DNA of 47,988 nucleotides, from NCBI RefSeq assembly GCF_000821245.2, contig NZ_LN611425.1, forward strand, positions 1,451,717 through 1,499,704, given 5' to 3'. Under the pieces are notes generated by a model that saw only the letters and a program-made list of their open reading frames with translations, made no database searches and was not told the origin of the DNA. Shown one piece after another: positions 14,794 to 22,116 of this stretch (position 1 is the stretch's first letter; the number at the start of each line of letters is the position of its first letter). The DNA is from Virgibacillus senegalensis. GTDB lineage: Bacteria; Bacillota; Bacilli; Bacillales; Amphibacillaceae. A program made the position numbers and the translations under genes.

Positions 14794-16035
14794 TTACGCT
14801 TGCAGCTGTTCCGCAGGATCCGAGTCCTCCTGATGCTTCTTTTCTGTTTCTGAGACTACAACCGCGCAAGCTGCATCCCCAGTTACATTGAGAGCGGTTC
14901 TGGCCATATCAAGCAGACGATCGATTCCTATAATCAATGCGATTCCTTCGACAGGGAGGGAAACCTGATTCAATACCATCGCCAGCATTATCAGCCCTAC
15001 TCCCGGTACACCGGCCGTTCCGATACTTGCCAGTACAGCGACCAATACTACCATCAACAACTGGGAAAAAGAAAGGTCAACCGCATATACTTGCGCGATG
15101 AAGACCGTTGCTACCCCCTGCATGATCGCTGTTCCGTCCATATTGATGGTGGAACCGAGCGGCTGGACAAAGCTGCTGATTGGTTTAGGGACTTTTAGGT
15201 TTTCTTGGGCGGCTTTCATGGAAACCGGAAGTGTGGCACTACTGCTGGAGGTACTGAATGCCACGGTCATTGCCGGGAAGAACCCTTTAAAGAATTGGAT
15301 AGGATTCATTTTTCCTAACAGGGATACAGCAGTTCCATACGTAATCACCGCATGAATCAACAGGCCTGCAAGCACAATCAGCATATACGAAGCCATCGCT
15401 TTGGCTCCATCCAATCCCATTCTTCCAATAGCGGAAGCCAGCAAGCCGAATGCACCATATGGGGCAAAGCGCATGATTAAATTAACTAAAAACATCAAGA
15501 TATCGTTGCCCTGTTCCAATAACCGCAATGCTCCCTCGGTTTTTTTGCCAAGCATTGCTAAGGCAAAACCGATGAAGATGGAAAAGGCGATAATTTGCAG
15601 CATGTTGCCTTCTGCCATCGATTGAATCGGATTAGCCGGAATAATATTGGTGAACGTCTCCACCACTGTCGGCGCATCGCTGCTTTCAAAGCTGGCACCA
15701 GTTGTATCGATTCCTGTATTGCCAGGTTGGAATATATAAGCCAGCAGTAGCGCAATCGTGATAGCGATTGTAGTTGTCGCCACGAAAAAAGCCACCGTTT
15801 TGCCGCCTATTCTGCCAAGCTTTTTTGGATCGCCTAGTGAGGCGGTTCCAAGGACAATCGAGACAAACACAATCGGTACGACCAGCATTTTGATCAAATT
15901 CAGAAACAAGGTTCCCAGCAGACTGAACACATAATTATCAAGCGTTTCAAACAAGTTCGGTGCGGAAAAATGCAATATAAGTCCTATCACGGCACCGAGA
16001 ATCAGACCAATGAAAATTTTGGTCGTCAGTTTCAT
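14794..16035 (-). CDS. Dicarboxylate/amino acid:cation symporter (DAACS)
   Basis: A 413-residue elevator-type transporter of the GltP/GltT/DctA family taking up glutamate, aspartate or C4-dicarboxylates with H+ or Na+. The hallmarks are the serine-rich hairpin HP1 FSTSSSSATLPVS, the TM7 motif NMDGTAIMQG, HP2 ASIGTAGVPGVGLIML and the TM8 motif DRLLDMARTALNVTGDA, whose Arg and Asp bind the amino acid or acid group. R-T-A-x-N-V at this position occurs in amino-acid and dicarboxylate members alike, so the substrate is open. AAAGGAGGGG lies five to six bases before the ATG. A cre box in a 29-bp palindrome just upstream predicts carbon catabolite repression, favouring a carbon-source role. Confidence 0.92.
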   Translation of the reverse strand: MKLTTKIFIGLILGAVIGLILHFSAPNLFETLDNYVFSLLGTLFLNLIKMLVVPIVFVSIVLGTASLGDPKKLGRIGGKTVAFFVATTTIAITIALLLAYIFQPGNTGIDTTGASFESSDAPTVVETFTNIIPANPIQSMAEGNMLQIIAFSIFIGFALAMLGKKTEGALRLLEQGNDILMFLVNLIMRFAPYGAFGLLASAIGRMGLDGAKAMASYMLIVLAGLLIHAVITYGTAVSLLGKMNPIQFFKGFFPAMTVAFSTSSSSATLPVSMKAAQENLKVPKPISSFVQPLGSTINMDGTAIMQGVATVFIAQVYAVDLSFSQLLMVVLVAVLASIGTAGVPGVGLIMLAMVLNQVSLPVEGIALIIGIDRLLDMARTALNVTGDAACAVVVSETEKKHQEDSDPAEQLQA

Positions 16036-16047
16036 CTTATCCCCTCC

Positions 16048-16076
16048 TTTAGGTTGAAAGCGCTTTCTAACCTAAA
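16048..16076 (-). promoter_or_regulatory. cre box inside a 29-bp palindrome before the symporter
   Basis: TGAAAGCGCTTTCT (16055-16068) is a near-perfect CcpA cre site. The outer arms TTTAGGTT (16048-16055) and AACCTAAA (16069-16076) extend the symmetry to 29 bp. In the mRNA the distal arm AACCTAAA runs into the ribosome binding site AAAGGAGGGG, so the hairpin abuts or overlaps the Shine-Dalgarno. Confidence 0.75.
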
Positions 16077-16130
16077 GATATGCCTTTATAGGTAATATTA
16101 TCCGAATATTATAAAAATTTATGTTCACCT

Positions 16131-16167
16131 AAAAAAACCCTTTTCCATATCTAGTGTACGGAAAAGG
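16131..16167 (-). terminator. Terminator of the DUF1189-like gene
   Basis: On the minus strand CCTTTTCC and GGAAAAGG flank a 13-base loop, followed by G and seven T. It starts 14 bases after the stop at 16181. Confidence 0.85.
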
Positions 16168-16180
16168 TTTTGGTAAAAGT

Positions 16181-16684
16181 TCATGGATGGTTTTTATTCT
16201 TTCTTTTGGGATAAACAGTAACCATTTTATAAAGGATCACATAAAACCCGAGAATAAGCAGCGGAAAAATAATGCCATTATCCCAGCCTGCCAGCTTTAC
16301 CGCTGTGTATACAATAAGTGGAAGAGTCAACGCAAAAGCAGTCATTTTCCAAACATGCTGGAAAGCAAGTTTCCTGTCCAGGAGCCGGGCCATTAGCAGG
16401 GCGCCTGCCGCTAAAACGGAAATGACAACAAGACCTGAAAAAATCACATACATCGGATAAAAGGTTATGCTTTGTAAAATGAAGACACTTCGTAAGTCAC
16501 TGTCTAACAAGAGGTTGTCCTGAAATGCTAAAGCATAGCCTTCAGGTAGATACAGGATAAATATCAGCAAAAAGATATATACCAGCGTATCCCTCATACT
16601 TATTCTATTCAACCAGAAAACTGCCTGTTTTTTCGGCAAGGTCACACTATGTCTAAATATTTTCCACAATTGCACGTCATTCAA
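16181..16684 (-). CDS. DUF1189-like membrane protein
   Basis: A 167-residue integral membrane protein with about four hydrophobic spans (roughly 32-48, 75-98, 112-130 and 135-155). A short cytoplasmic N terminus carries SVTLPKKQAVFWLNRIS and the C-terminal tail is basic (KRKNKNHP). The MTAFALTLPLIVYTAV segment and the final Y-P-K-R-K resemble the end of DUF1189 proteins of Bacilli, which are usually longer; if so, the extracytoplasmic loop is shortened. Function unknown. It is transcribed alone, with a terminator just downstream. The family assignment is tentative. Confidence 0.6.
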   Translation of the reverse strand: MNDVQLWKIFRHSVTLPKKQAVFWLNRISMRDTLVYIFLLIFILYLPEGYALAFQDNLLLDSDLRSVFILQSITFYPMYVIFSGLVVISVLAAGALLMARLLDRKLAFQHVWKMTAFALTLPLIVYTAVKLAGWDNGIIFPLLILGFYVILYKMVTVYPKRKNKNHP

Positions 16685-16765
16685 CTCCTGCAGCCTACTC
16701 TCCGAAAATCGGAACGTCTTTCATTATAGCACAGCTTTCGCGTGACGGTGACGAATAGTGGATAT

Positions 16766-17014
16766 TCAGTCCATGTAAAAAGCCAGTTCATTGTCGATTT
16801 GCTCCCGGATCGCCTCGAGACACGCATCCGCTGTCTTGCCGAACACTCGGGTTCCATTTACCATGGCATAAGGCCGTACACGGCAAAGACCGCAAAAAGA
16901 CAAGCAGTCATAGGTTACTACCGATACTTCCGGGTATTCGGATTCTAAAATCTGCTCGACATCCACCTCATTAATTAAACTGGCTTCGCAAATTTCGACT
17001 ACAACGATTCCCAT
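16766..17014 (-). CDS. DUF1450 family protein (YuzB-like)
   Basis: An 82-residue cytoplasmic protein opening MGIVVVEICEASLINEVD. The core motif YDCLSFCGLCRVRPYAMVNG contains C-x3-C-x2-C, the arrangement in DUF1450 proteins such as Bacillus YuzB (CLTHCGQCY). The fold is thioredoxin-like ferredoxin type, so an iron-sulfur or thiol function is possible, though unproven. GAGAGGGG before ATG 17014 argues against the earlier ATG at 17038. It sits 13 bases beyond a short hairpin-free gap from ribF and is read in the same direction, so the two may be co-transcribed. Confidence 0.85.
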   Translation of the reverse strand: MGIVVVEICEASLINEVDVEQILESEYPEVSVVTYDCLSFCGLCRVRPYAMVNGTRVFGKTADACLEAIREQIDNELAFYMD

Positions 17015-17059
17015 TTTCAGCCCCTCTCTCTGCTGCAAACAGCAGCTTTTCAGGAGTGA

Positions 17060-18001
17060 TTATAGTCCAAGTTTAAGGCGCGCCTCAGCTTTATCTTTAT
17101 TCATTTGCTCGACTAATTCATCCAAGGAAGCAAAGTTTTCTTCTTCCCGCATTTTTTGAATAAACGACACCTTCATTGACTTACCATAGAGATCACCGGA
17201 GAAATCCAGTAAATAGGCTTCAATCAAATAATCTTTTCCATTGACTGTTGGTCGGTATCCGGCATTAATCAGTGCATACCAGCATTCACCTGCTGTGTGG
17301 TTTTCCCCTTCTACTTCAACACTTCCCAAGTATACTCCGCTGCCGGGCAGCTCGTAATCACCGTCCGGCTCTAGATTAGCTGTTGGAAAACCGAGTTGCC
17401 TGCCAAGTGCATCGCCTTGTACTACTTTTCCATTTACCGAATAATTTCTGCCAAGAAGCGTATTCACTTTTTCAAACTTTCCTTCCCTGATCGACGCCCT
17501 TATATCAGTACTACTGATTTTGGGTCCACCAATGGTCATCAAGGGGGCAATTGTCACCGGTATACCGATGTCGGCAGCTAACTCTGTCAAAAGGTCTGTA
17601 TCCGATTCACGACCTTTTCCGAAATTAAAGCCTTCCCCCACTACGATTCCTTTTATGTTAAGCAAAGATAAATGTTCATATACAAATGTCTCAGGAGTCG
17701 TTTCCGCATATTTTTCCGTAAATTCGATTTCATATACTTTGTTAACACCGTAACGCTCCAGTTGTCGATATTTTTCTTCACGCGGTGTTACACACTTCCT
17801 ATATCGTTCATCCCGCTTCAAAGCCCAAAGCGGATGGGGATGAAACGTCATCACCGCCAATGAATGTCCGGATTGTTTTAAACGTCCGGCCTGCTGCAAG
17901 ATAGATTGGTGTCCCAAATGTACCCCATCAAATTTCCCGATACTTAAGATAATTGGTTCTTCATTCGCTGGAGGCGCATCTTGAATTTGAATAATCTCCA
18001 T
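17060..18001 (-). CDS. ribF: Bifunctional riboflavin kinase / FAD synthetase (stand-alone)
   Basis: Makes FMN from riboflavin and FAD from FMN. The N-terminal adenylyltransferase domain (1-180) has the nucleotidyl-transferase motif GKFDGVHLGHQ, the TFHPHP strand, GEGFNFGKGR and ISSTDIRASIREG. The C-terminal flavokinase domain (185-310) has GRQLGFPTANL, GVYLG and the catalytic-Glu region LIEAYLLDF. At 313 residues it is full length and both active sites look complete. It is not next to truB or rpsO, the usual place of the housekeeping gene in Bacillus, so it may be a second copy. AAAGGA directly abuts the ATG; GGGAG ten bases upstream is the better Shine-Dalgarno. No FMN riboswitch was found upstream. 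Confidence 0.93.
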   Translation of the reverse strand: MEIIQIQDAPPANEEPIILSIGKFDGVHLGHQSILQQAGRLKQSGHSLAVMTFHPHPLWALKRDERYRKCVTPREEKYRQLERYGVNKVYEIEFTEKYAETTPETFVYEHLSLLNIKGIVVGEGFNFGKGRESDTDLLTELAADIGIPVTIAPLMTIGGPKISSTDIRASIREGKFEKVNTLLGRNYSVNGKVVQGDALGRQLGFPTANLEPDGDYELPGSGVYLGSVEVEGENHTAGECWYALINAGYRPTVNGKDYLIEAYLLDFSGDLYGKSMKVSFIQKMREEENFASLDELVEQMNKDKAEARLKLGL

Positions 18002-18030
18002 TCCTTTTTAGCTCCCATTCGCTGATTCTC

Positions 18031-18045
18031 GCTGTCCTTGACAGC
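18031..18045 (-). promoter_or_regulatory. Leader hairpin before ribF
   Basis: GCTGTC and GACAGC flank a three-base loop. It lies 30 bases before the ribF start inside a leader that shows further partial symmetry (TCGCTGATTCTCGC). A TATAAT -10 is seen on the minus strand at 18169-18174, with TTTACA 19 bp upstream, so the leader is about 160 bases. The hairpin has no T run and is not a terminator. Confidence 0.4.
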
Positions 18046-18168
18046 CACTCACATTCCTCTATTATCGATACCCGTCATGGGCAAAACCATTTATTATCAA
18101 ACCATAAAAGTTTGTTTCCCTAACCTGTGTCCAGTTTCTTTTGGTCAGAAAAAATCCCAGACATACCC

Positions 18169-18174
18169 ATTATA
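18169..18174 (-). promoter_or_regulatory. -10 box of the ribF promoter
   Basis: Perfect TATAAT on the minus strand, 168 bases before the ribF start and downstream of the sspP terminator. A TTTACA-like -35 lies 19 bp upstream, slightly long. Confidence 0.5.
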
Positions 18175-18219
18175 CTAGATAAGACCTCCAAACTGTAAAG
18201 TGCCACGCACTTTTGAATG

Positions 18220-18245
18220 AAAAAGACAGCCATGGGAGGCTGCCT
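18220..18245 (-). terminator. Terminator of sspP
   Basis: On the minus strand AGGCAGCC and GGCTGTCT form an eight-pair stem (one G-T) around TCCCAT, followed by TTTT. Confidence 0.8.
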
Positions 18246-18253
18246 GTGACGTT

Positions 18254-18406
18254 TTATAAATCATGCGAAGATTTTCGTTTTTGACGGGAGTGGTTTTCAT
18301 TTTTTACTTGATGCGATCCGCTAAGTGGTTCACCGTAAGGCTGCCTCGGGCTTTTCGGCAGGCTGGGTTGTTTTTGCTGTTTGGGACCATCGCGTCTTCC
18401 AGACAT
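18254..18406 (-). CDS. sspP: Small acid-soluble spore protein P (SspP)
   Basis: A 50-residue, very hydrophilic, basic protein: starts MSGRRDGPKQQKQPSLPKSP, then a PYGEPLSGS middle, then QVKNENHSRQKRKSSHDL. The end matches the Bacillus SspP tail K-V-K-N-x-N-H-x-R-Q-K-x-x-x-S-H-D-M almost position by position. Minor forespore proteins of this kind are made in the developing spore and lost on germination. AGGAGGG lies six bases before the ATG and a terminator follows the stop by 8 bases, so the gene is monocistronic. A GAATA about 50 bases upstream could be part of a sigma-G promoter, but the -10 is poor. No membrane span and no cysteine. Confidence 0.9.
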   Translation of the reverse strand: MSGRRDGPKQQKQPSLPKSPRQPYGEPLSGSHQVKNENHSRQKRKSSHDL

Positions 18407-18575
18407 TTTCTGCCCTCCTTTCTTCTATGATAGTAGTTTCTGGATAACGCAAGTTTCTTATTCGAATAAACAGTGCCTATCAACCATCCCTATTTAAGTT
18501 AGATGAGGAGTGAAAGTCAAGCCGTTCAGTTTTACGAGAGCGCCTCTCAATGTAGAAATCGTTTACAAGAAATTA

Positions 18576-18604
18576 TTTACATTCTTTGCATACTTTGCTA
18601 CTAT
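18576..18604 (+). promoter_or_regulatory. Sigma-A promoter of the TetR-MFS operon
   Basis: TTTACA (18576-18581), a 17-bp spacer and TACTAT (18599-18604) form a good promoter. Transcription would start near 18611, within the palindrome described next. Confidence 0.7.
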
Positions 18605-18609
18605 TACAG

Positions 18610-18625
18610 TTGATTGATCAATCAA
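18610..18625 (+). promoter_or_regulatory. Palindromic operator, probably of the adjacent TetR protein
   Basis: TTGATTGATCAATCAA is a perfect 16-bp palindrome starting six bases after the -10 box and ending 21 bases before the tetR start. The place at the transcription start fits autorepression. The arms contain the half-site TTGATTGA. Confidence 0.7.
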
Positions 18626-18646
18626 TTGTTCTAAAGGGAGATAATG

Positions 18647-19252
18647 ATGCCACTTTCAGCTAATCAAATCGAAAATATGAAAGCAAAACGAAATAAAATT
18701 TTGGAACAGGCGATTATTCTGTTTTCAGAACACGGTTACAACGATACCACTATTTCCAAGGTGGCAAAGGCTTCCGGAATAAGTTTCGGCAGTGTATTTA
18801 CCTATTTTAAAAACAAAGAAGAATTATTTCATCACGCTGTTGTGGATCATTTACAAGAACTTTCCCCTCTGTTAATGGACTTCAATCCAGATGCACAAAA
18901 CTCTTACAAAGAATTAGAAGCGATGATCGACAAGCATATCCGTTTATTTGCCAGTGTCGGTACTTACTTGCGGCTTGTTACCCAAGTAATCGGACAGCCC
19001 AAAAGGTTCGAACGCCAATTTAAGAAACTGGACCAATTTCATTATACCTTCCGTTCTAAAATTGCAGCTTTGGTTGAACATGGTCAAAGAAGCGGCCAGC
19101 TTCATAGTGGGATAGATCCCGTCACCTCTTCAATTGCCTACACCTCCTTCCTGATGGGAATCCGGTTAAATTTGACCGATCAGCCTGAGAATAATATTTG
19201 GTCTGATCTTGCACCTGTTGCCATGCAATTATTTGGACCGAAACTTCCATAA
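18647..19252 (+). CDS. TetR/AcrR family transcriptional regulator (YfiR-like)
   Basis: A 201-residue repressor. The N-terminal HTH domain (about 12-60) reads ILEQAIILFSEHGYNDTTIS, followed by KVAKASGISFGSVFTYFKNKEELFHHAV, the classical TetR signature. The C-terminal ligand domain (65-200) is helical and ligand-specific. Two ATG codons lie in tandem; AAAGGGAG is six bases from the second, which is chosen. It is the first gene of a two-gene operon with the MFS transporter 35 bases downstream, the arrangement of Bacillus yfiR-yfiS. It should repress the operon at the palindrome 18610-18625 and release on binding a drug or metabolite. Confidence 0.9.
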   Translation: MPLSANQIENMKAKRNKILEQAIILFSEHGYNDTTISKVAKASGISFGSVFTYFKNKEELFHHAVVDHLQELSPLLMDFNPDAQNSYKELEAMIDKHIRLFASVGTYLRLVTQVIGQPKRFERQFKKLDQFHYTFRSKIAALVEHGQRSGQLHSGIDPVTSSIAYTSFLMGIRLNLTDQPENNIWSDLAPVAMQLFGPKLP

Positions 19253-19287
19253 GGAAACGGTCTGCCCTTCAAAAAGGAGATGGAAAC

Positions 19288-20568
19288 ATGAATTTTTTCA
19301 CCTTTTCCCAAACCATTCAACTTCGATTAGCCCTTCAATTTATCACCACAACTGCCAATGCTGCCGTTACTCCCTATCTGGTTGTTTTTTTCTCGAGCAT
19401 ACTGGGAACGGTAGTTACTGGCTTTATGTTTTTGAGTGTGATGGCAGCTAATATCGCCGGTTCCTTTACAGGTGGATACATATCGGACAAAAAAGGAAGG
19501 AAGCCGGTCATCCTCTGCTCAGAAGCAACCGTACTAGGTGGTTTTCTCTTTGTTGCAGCAGTCAATTCCCCCTGGTTGAGCCTTCCCTATGTCACCTTTG
19601 TTCTATTTGTCATCATTCATTTTTTTCTCGGGTCAGCAACCCCGGCCTACCAAGCGATGATTATCGATGAAAGTAATCCAGAAAACCGTAAAGCAGTTTA
19701 CACATTTTCTTATTGGCTGCAAAACCTTGCCGTATCTATAGGAGGAATTACTGGTGCCTTTTTATTTATGGACCATCATTTCCTTCTGTTTTTAGGCGTA
19801 GCAGCAGCAACTATGATTTCGCTCGCAATGACCGTTTTCTTTATCAAGGAATCGTTTCAACCCGAGACAGCCGCCGAACATAAAAAGACTTCTTCTCAGA
19901 AAGAAGTGGGCAATGGAGTCAGAACTTATTTCAGTGTTTTAAAACATAAAACCTTTGCGGTATTCACCTTAGCCAATTTACTTATTATCGCGACAGAGGA
20001 ACAATTGACGAATTACATCGGGCTCCGTCTTGCAGAAGACATCCCGGAAGCGAGACAGTTGGTCTCTTTCTTACCGTTTCAGGCAGATGGCATCAATTTA
20101 CTAGGAATATTAAAAGCAGAGAACACGATTTTGGTTGTCTGCTTAACTGTTGTCGTATCCTATTTGTTAAGGAAGTTTAGCGATCGTTTTGTTTTACTTG
20201 GAGGACTCGTGCTTTACTTCCTTGGTTACACCGTCCTCAGCTATCACCATTCGGCCATTGTTCTGCTCGTCGCTATGTTTTTTGCTACTTTGGGCGAATT
20301 ACTTCACATCCCGGTAAAACAGACCATGCTGGCCAACATGGTCCCAGACCACGCAAGAAGTACGTATATGGCGGTATTTGGATTAATGACCATACTCGGT
20401 GTCATGTTCGCTGGTATGTTTATTTTTCTAAGCAACTATCTGTCTGCTAACGTAATATCTCTTATTTTTCTATTGATGGGAGCAGTTACGATGTTCATTT
20501 TTATTGGTTTGACTGCGAAAGGAAAAGCGACAAATGCGCAAACAGAGGCATCAAAAATCAGTTCCTAA
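19288..20568 (+). CDS. MFS transporter (YfiS-like)
   Basis: A 426-residue 12-TM major facilitator. Motif A between TM2 and TM3 reads GGYISDKKGRKPVILCSE, and FFLGSATPAYQAMIIDE is the TM4 region. An unusual long loop between TM6 and TM7 carries charged residues (AAEHKKTSSQKEV), and EARQLVSFLPFQADGINLLG sits in a loop near TM8. AAGGAGAT lies six bases before the ATG. Downstream of the TetR gene and presumably its main target; substrate unknown, likely an exported drug or metabolite. A strong bidirectional terminator ends the operon at 20705-20741. Confidence 0.88.
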   Translation: MNFFTFSQTIQLRLALQFITTTANAAVTPYLVVFFSSILGTVVTGFMFLSVMAANIAGSFTGGYISDKKGRKPVILCSEATVLGGFLFVAAVNSPWLSLPYVTFVLFVIIHFFLGSATPAYQAMIIDESNPENRKAVYTFSYWLQNLAVSIGGITGAFLFMDHHFLLFLGVAAATMISLAMTVFFIKESFQPETAAEHKKTSSQKEVGNGVRTYFSVLKHKTFAVFTLANLLIIATEEQLTNYIGLRLAEDIPEARQLVSFLPFQADGINLLGILKAENTILVVCLTVVVSYLLRKFSDRFVLLGGLVLYFLGYTVLSYHHSAIVLLVAMFFATLGELLHIPVKQTMLANMVPDHARSTYMAVFGLMTILGVMFAGMFIFLSNYLSANVISLIFLLMGAVTMFIFIGLTAKGKATNAQTEASKISS

Positions 20569-20702
20569 AAAGGAATAGACTCTTACCATTCCCTTCCAAT
20601 TGCTCTACCGGCGGAAAGCGCTCCCTGATACAAGCCAATTGAAAGCGAAATAACAGAAGCCCCGTTAAACGATAAATACATACGAATTATATACAGGTTG
20701 GT

Positions 20703-20742
20703 AAAAAGGCCGGTAGAGGATCGCCCTCCCTACCGGCCTTTA
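20703..20742. terminator. Bidirectional terminator between the MFS gene and the proline-rich gene
   Basis: AAAGGCCGGTAG and CTACCGGCCTTT pair perfectly (20705-20741) with A and T runs on the outer sides. It serves convergent genes from both directions. Confidence 0.9.
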
Positions 20743-20754
20743 GCGTGGTTTAGA

Positions 20755-21144
20755 TCAGTAACATTGAAACGATTGAATGCGGTTTAAATCAATTCCAAAG
20801 TAAACCCAGCGGAATCCTGTCCAACGATAACCGGCTATACTGCGACGGCCGACAAACGTCGGATAATACCAGAAGGATTGATAGCCTTCCAGCCACACAT
20901 ACGTGAACCGGAATAAGCAGCCGCGGATTCCTCCAGGGTCAACCGCATAGGTTTGAAACTGCTGCTGTGGGACCACAGATGGCGGAGGGCTTGTCGGGGG
21001 TCCTGCTTGAGGGCTACCACCAGGCGGCTGTCCGGGAGGCGGAAAAGAAGGAAAACTAGGAGTTCCCGGCTGTAATGTATCCATCTGCCCCCGTTCCCAC
21101 TCCTCTGACTGATAAAATAAAGGTACATTCCATGGATCAAACAT
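20755..21144 (-). CDS. Proline-rich protein of unknown function
   Basis: A 129-residue protein from ATG 21144 with GAAGGAGG upstream. Residues 1-25 are acidic and aromatic (MFDPWNVPLFYQSEEWERG). Residues 30-70 are rich in Pro, Gly and Ser (PSFPSFPPPGQPPGG). The last 55 residues form a compact aromatic domain, GGIRGCLFRFTYVWLEGYQS then SFWYYPTFVGRRSIAGYRW, ending I-Q-S-F-Q-C-Y. There is no signal peptide. I recall Bacillaceae homologues carrying the same GGIRGCL...FWYYPTFVGRxSIAG core, some mislabelled as transporters. The composition resembles spore surface proteins, which is only a guess. It converges on the MFS gene at a shared terminator. Confidence 0.75.
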   Translation of the reverse strand: MFDPWNVPLFYQSEEWERGQMDTLQPGTPSFPSFPPPGQPPGGSPQAGPPTSPPPSVVPQQQFQTYAVDPGGIRGCLFRFTYVWLEGYQSFWYYPTFVGRRSIAGYRWTGFRWVYFGIDLNRIQSFQCY

Positions 21145-21313
21145 ATTCTGAACCTCCTTCCTATGGTTACATATCATTGTATGTCATCCGTCTAAAAATC
21201 GTTTCTAAACCCAATTAAGGAATTTTTGTGAACAAGGTACTAACTTTAATTGAATTAATTCAAAAAAAAGGATACTATTTCAATAGAATGATAGATAAGG
21301 TAGGGTATAATTT

Positions 21314-21466
21314 ATGAAAAAAGATCTAGAAAGAGAGATAGAAGAGTTACGTCTACAGATGTATAAAGCTTATAGTGTAGAACCAAACGGGAAAGAAGTC
21401 CTTAAAATCTCCCAAGCACTAGATAAACTGCTGAACGAGTTCCAAAAGACAAATTCAATTCACTAA
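21314..21466 (+). CDS. Spo0E-like aspartyl-phosphate phosphatase (50 aa)
   Basis: A 50-residue protein, MKKDLEREIEELRLQMYKAY at the start, with the C-terminal half containing S-Q-A-L-D-K-L-L-N-E-F, the S-Q-E-L-D-x-L signature of the Spo0E family. Such proteins are two-helix hairpins that dephosphorylate Spo0A-P and so delay sporulation, or act on other response regulators. AGGTAGGG lies about seven to eight bases before the ATG. The codon pattern is AT-rich relative to its neighbours. A second family member lies 412 bases downstream in the same direction. Confidence 0.85.
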   Translation: MKKDLEREIEELRLQMYKAYSVEPNGKEVLKISQALDKLLNEFQKTNSIH

Positions 21467-21878
21467 TCCATTTTCAAATCTCCCCTGACCCTGTTTAAGT
21501 CCTCAAGATAAACATCGTCCCAAGGCTGTTTTCCTTCAACGTTCTATTCCTTTTTGCAATACATCTCTCCAGCTACTTGCCTATTCAAACTTCTTTTTAT
21601 ATAATCGGAACATACGTTCTCATTGAATAGGAGTGAGGTTTCCTTGATCATAAGGTGTCAAGTTACAACTTTATTGCTGACTGATTCCCAAAGCCCTAGC
21701 CGCTTCACAGAGTGGCGAATAGATTTGCTTATCCAGCAAAAATCCTTTCAATGCTCTATCTCCAAACGAAGGATTTCATAAAAAGCTGTTGGGATAATTT
21801 AATCGTTATTTGTCCGCTGATATGGTGTTGAAACATGAAGATAAGGAATCAATCTACATAAGAAAGCAGAGAAGGATA
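21467..21878. other. Intergenic stretch between the two Spo0E-like genes
   Basis: No convincing gene. A 45-codon frame at 21644-21781 with TGAGG five bases before a TTG start is possible, but its product matches nothing I know. No terminator hairpin with a T run was seen, so transcripts may continue into the second Spo0E-like gene. Confidence 0.4.
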
Positions 21879-22064
21879 ATGTTGAAACAACTAGAACAAG
21901 AAATGGAGCGGTTAAGACAAGAAATGTATATTTCTTATCAAAAATCGAACAGTTTATCAGACCAGGAAATGCTTCTACTCTCCAACGAGTTACACGAGGT
22001 TGTAGTCCGTTGGAGAAAGGAAAAGTATGGAGATCAATACGGCTGCAGCTTATTCCGTAAGTAA
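21879..22064 (+). CDS. Spo0E-like aspartyl-phosphate phosphatase, second copy
   Basis: A 61-residue protein, MLKQLEQEMERLRQEMYISY at the start, then Q-K-S-N-S-L-S-D-Q-E-M-L-L-L-S-N-E-L-H-E-V-V-V-R-W. The S-N-E-L-H-E-V-V segment aligns with the S-Q-E-L-D-x-L-I signature of Spo0E phosphatases, with H in place of D at the signature Asp. The first 23 codons of the open frame (from 21810) lack a ribosome binding site, whereas GAAGGA sits just before ATG 21879; the TTG at 21882 is an alternative start. Its stop directly touches the terminator of the converging exporter. Confidence 0.75.
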   Translation: MLKQLEQEMERLRQEMYISYQKSNSLSDQEMLLLSNELHEVVVRWRKEKYGDQYGCSLFRK

Positions 22065-22106
22065 TAAAAAATGCGACATACCTCTGGTTTCCCAAAGTAT
22101 GTCGCA
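22065..22106 (-). terminator. Terminator of the second DHA2 exporter
   Basis: TGCGACATAC (22072-22081) and GTATGTCGCA (22097-22106) form a ten-pair stem. On the minus strand TTTTTTATTA follows. It starts 11 bases after the exporter stop. Confidence 0.92.
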
Positions 22107-22116
22107 GCGGTCTTCG

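Noticed and set aside
18002-18168. FMN riboswitch upstream of ribF
   Set aside because: The conserved AGGGGCAGGGTGAAATTCC-like core and partner segments are absent.
21644-21781. 45-codon frame with TGAGG before a TTG start
   Set aside because: Product has no recognisable pattern and the site is weak; too likely a chance frame.
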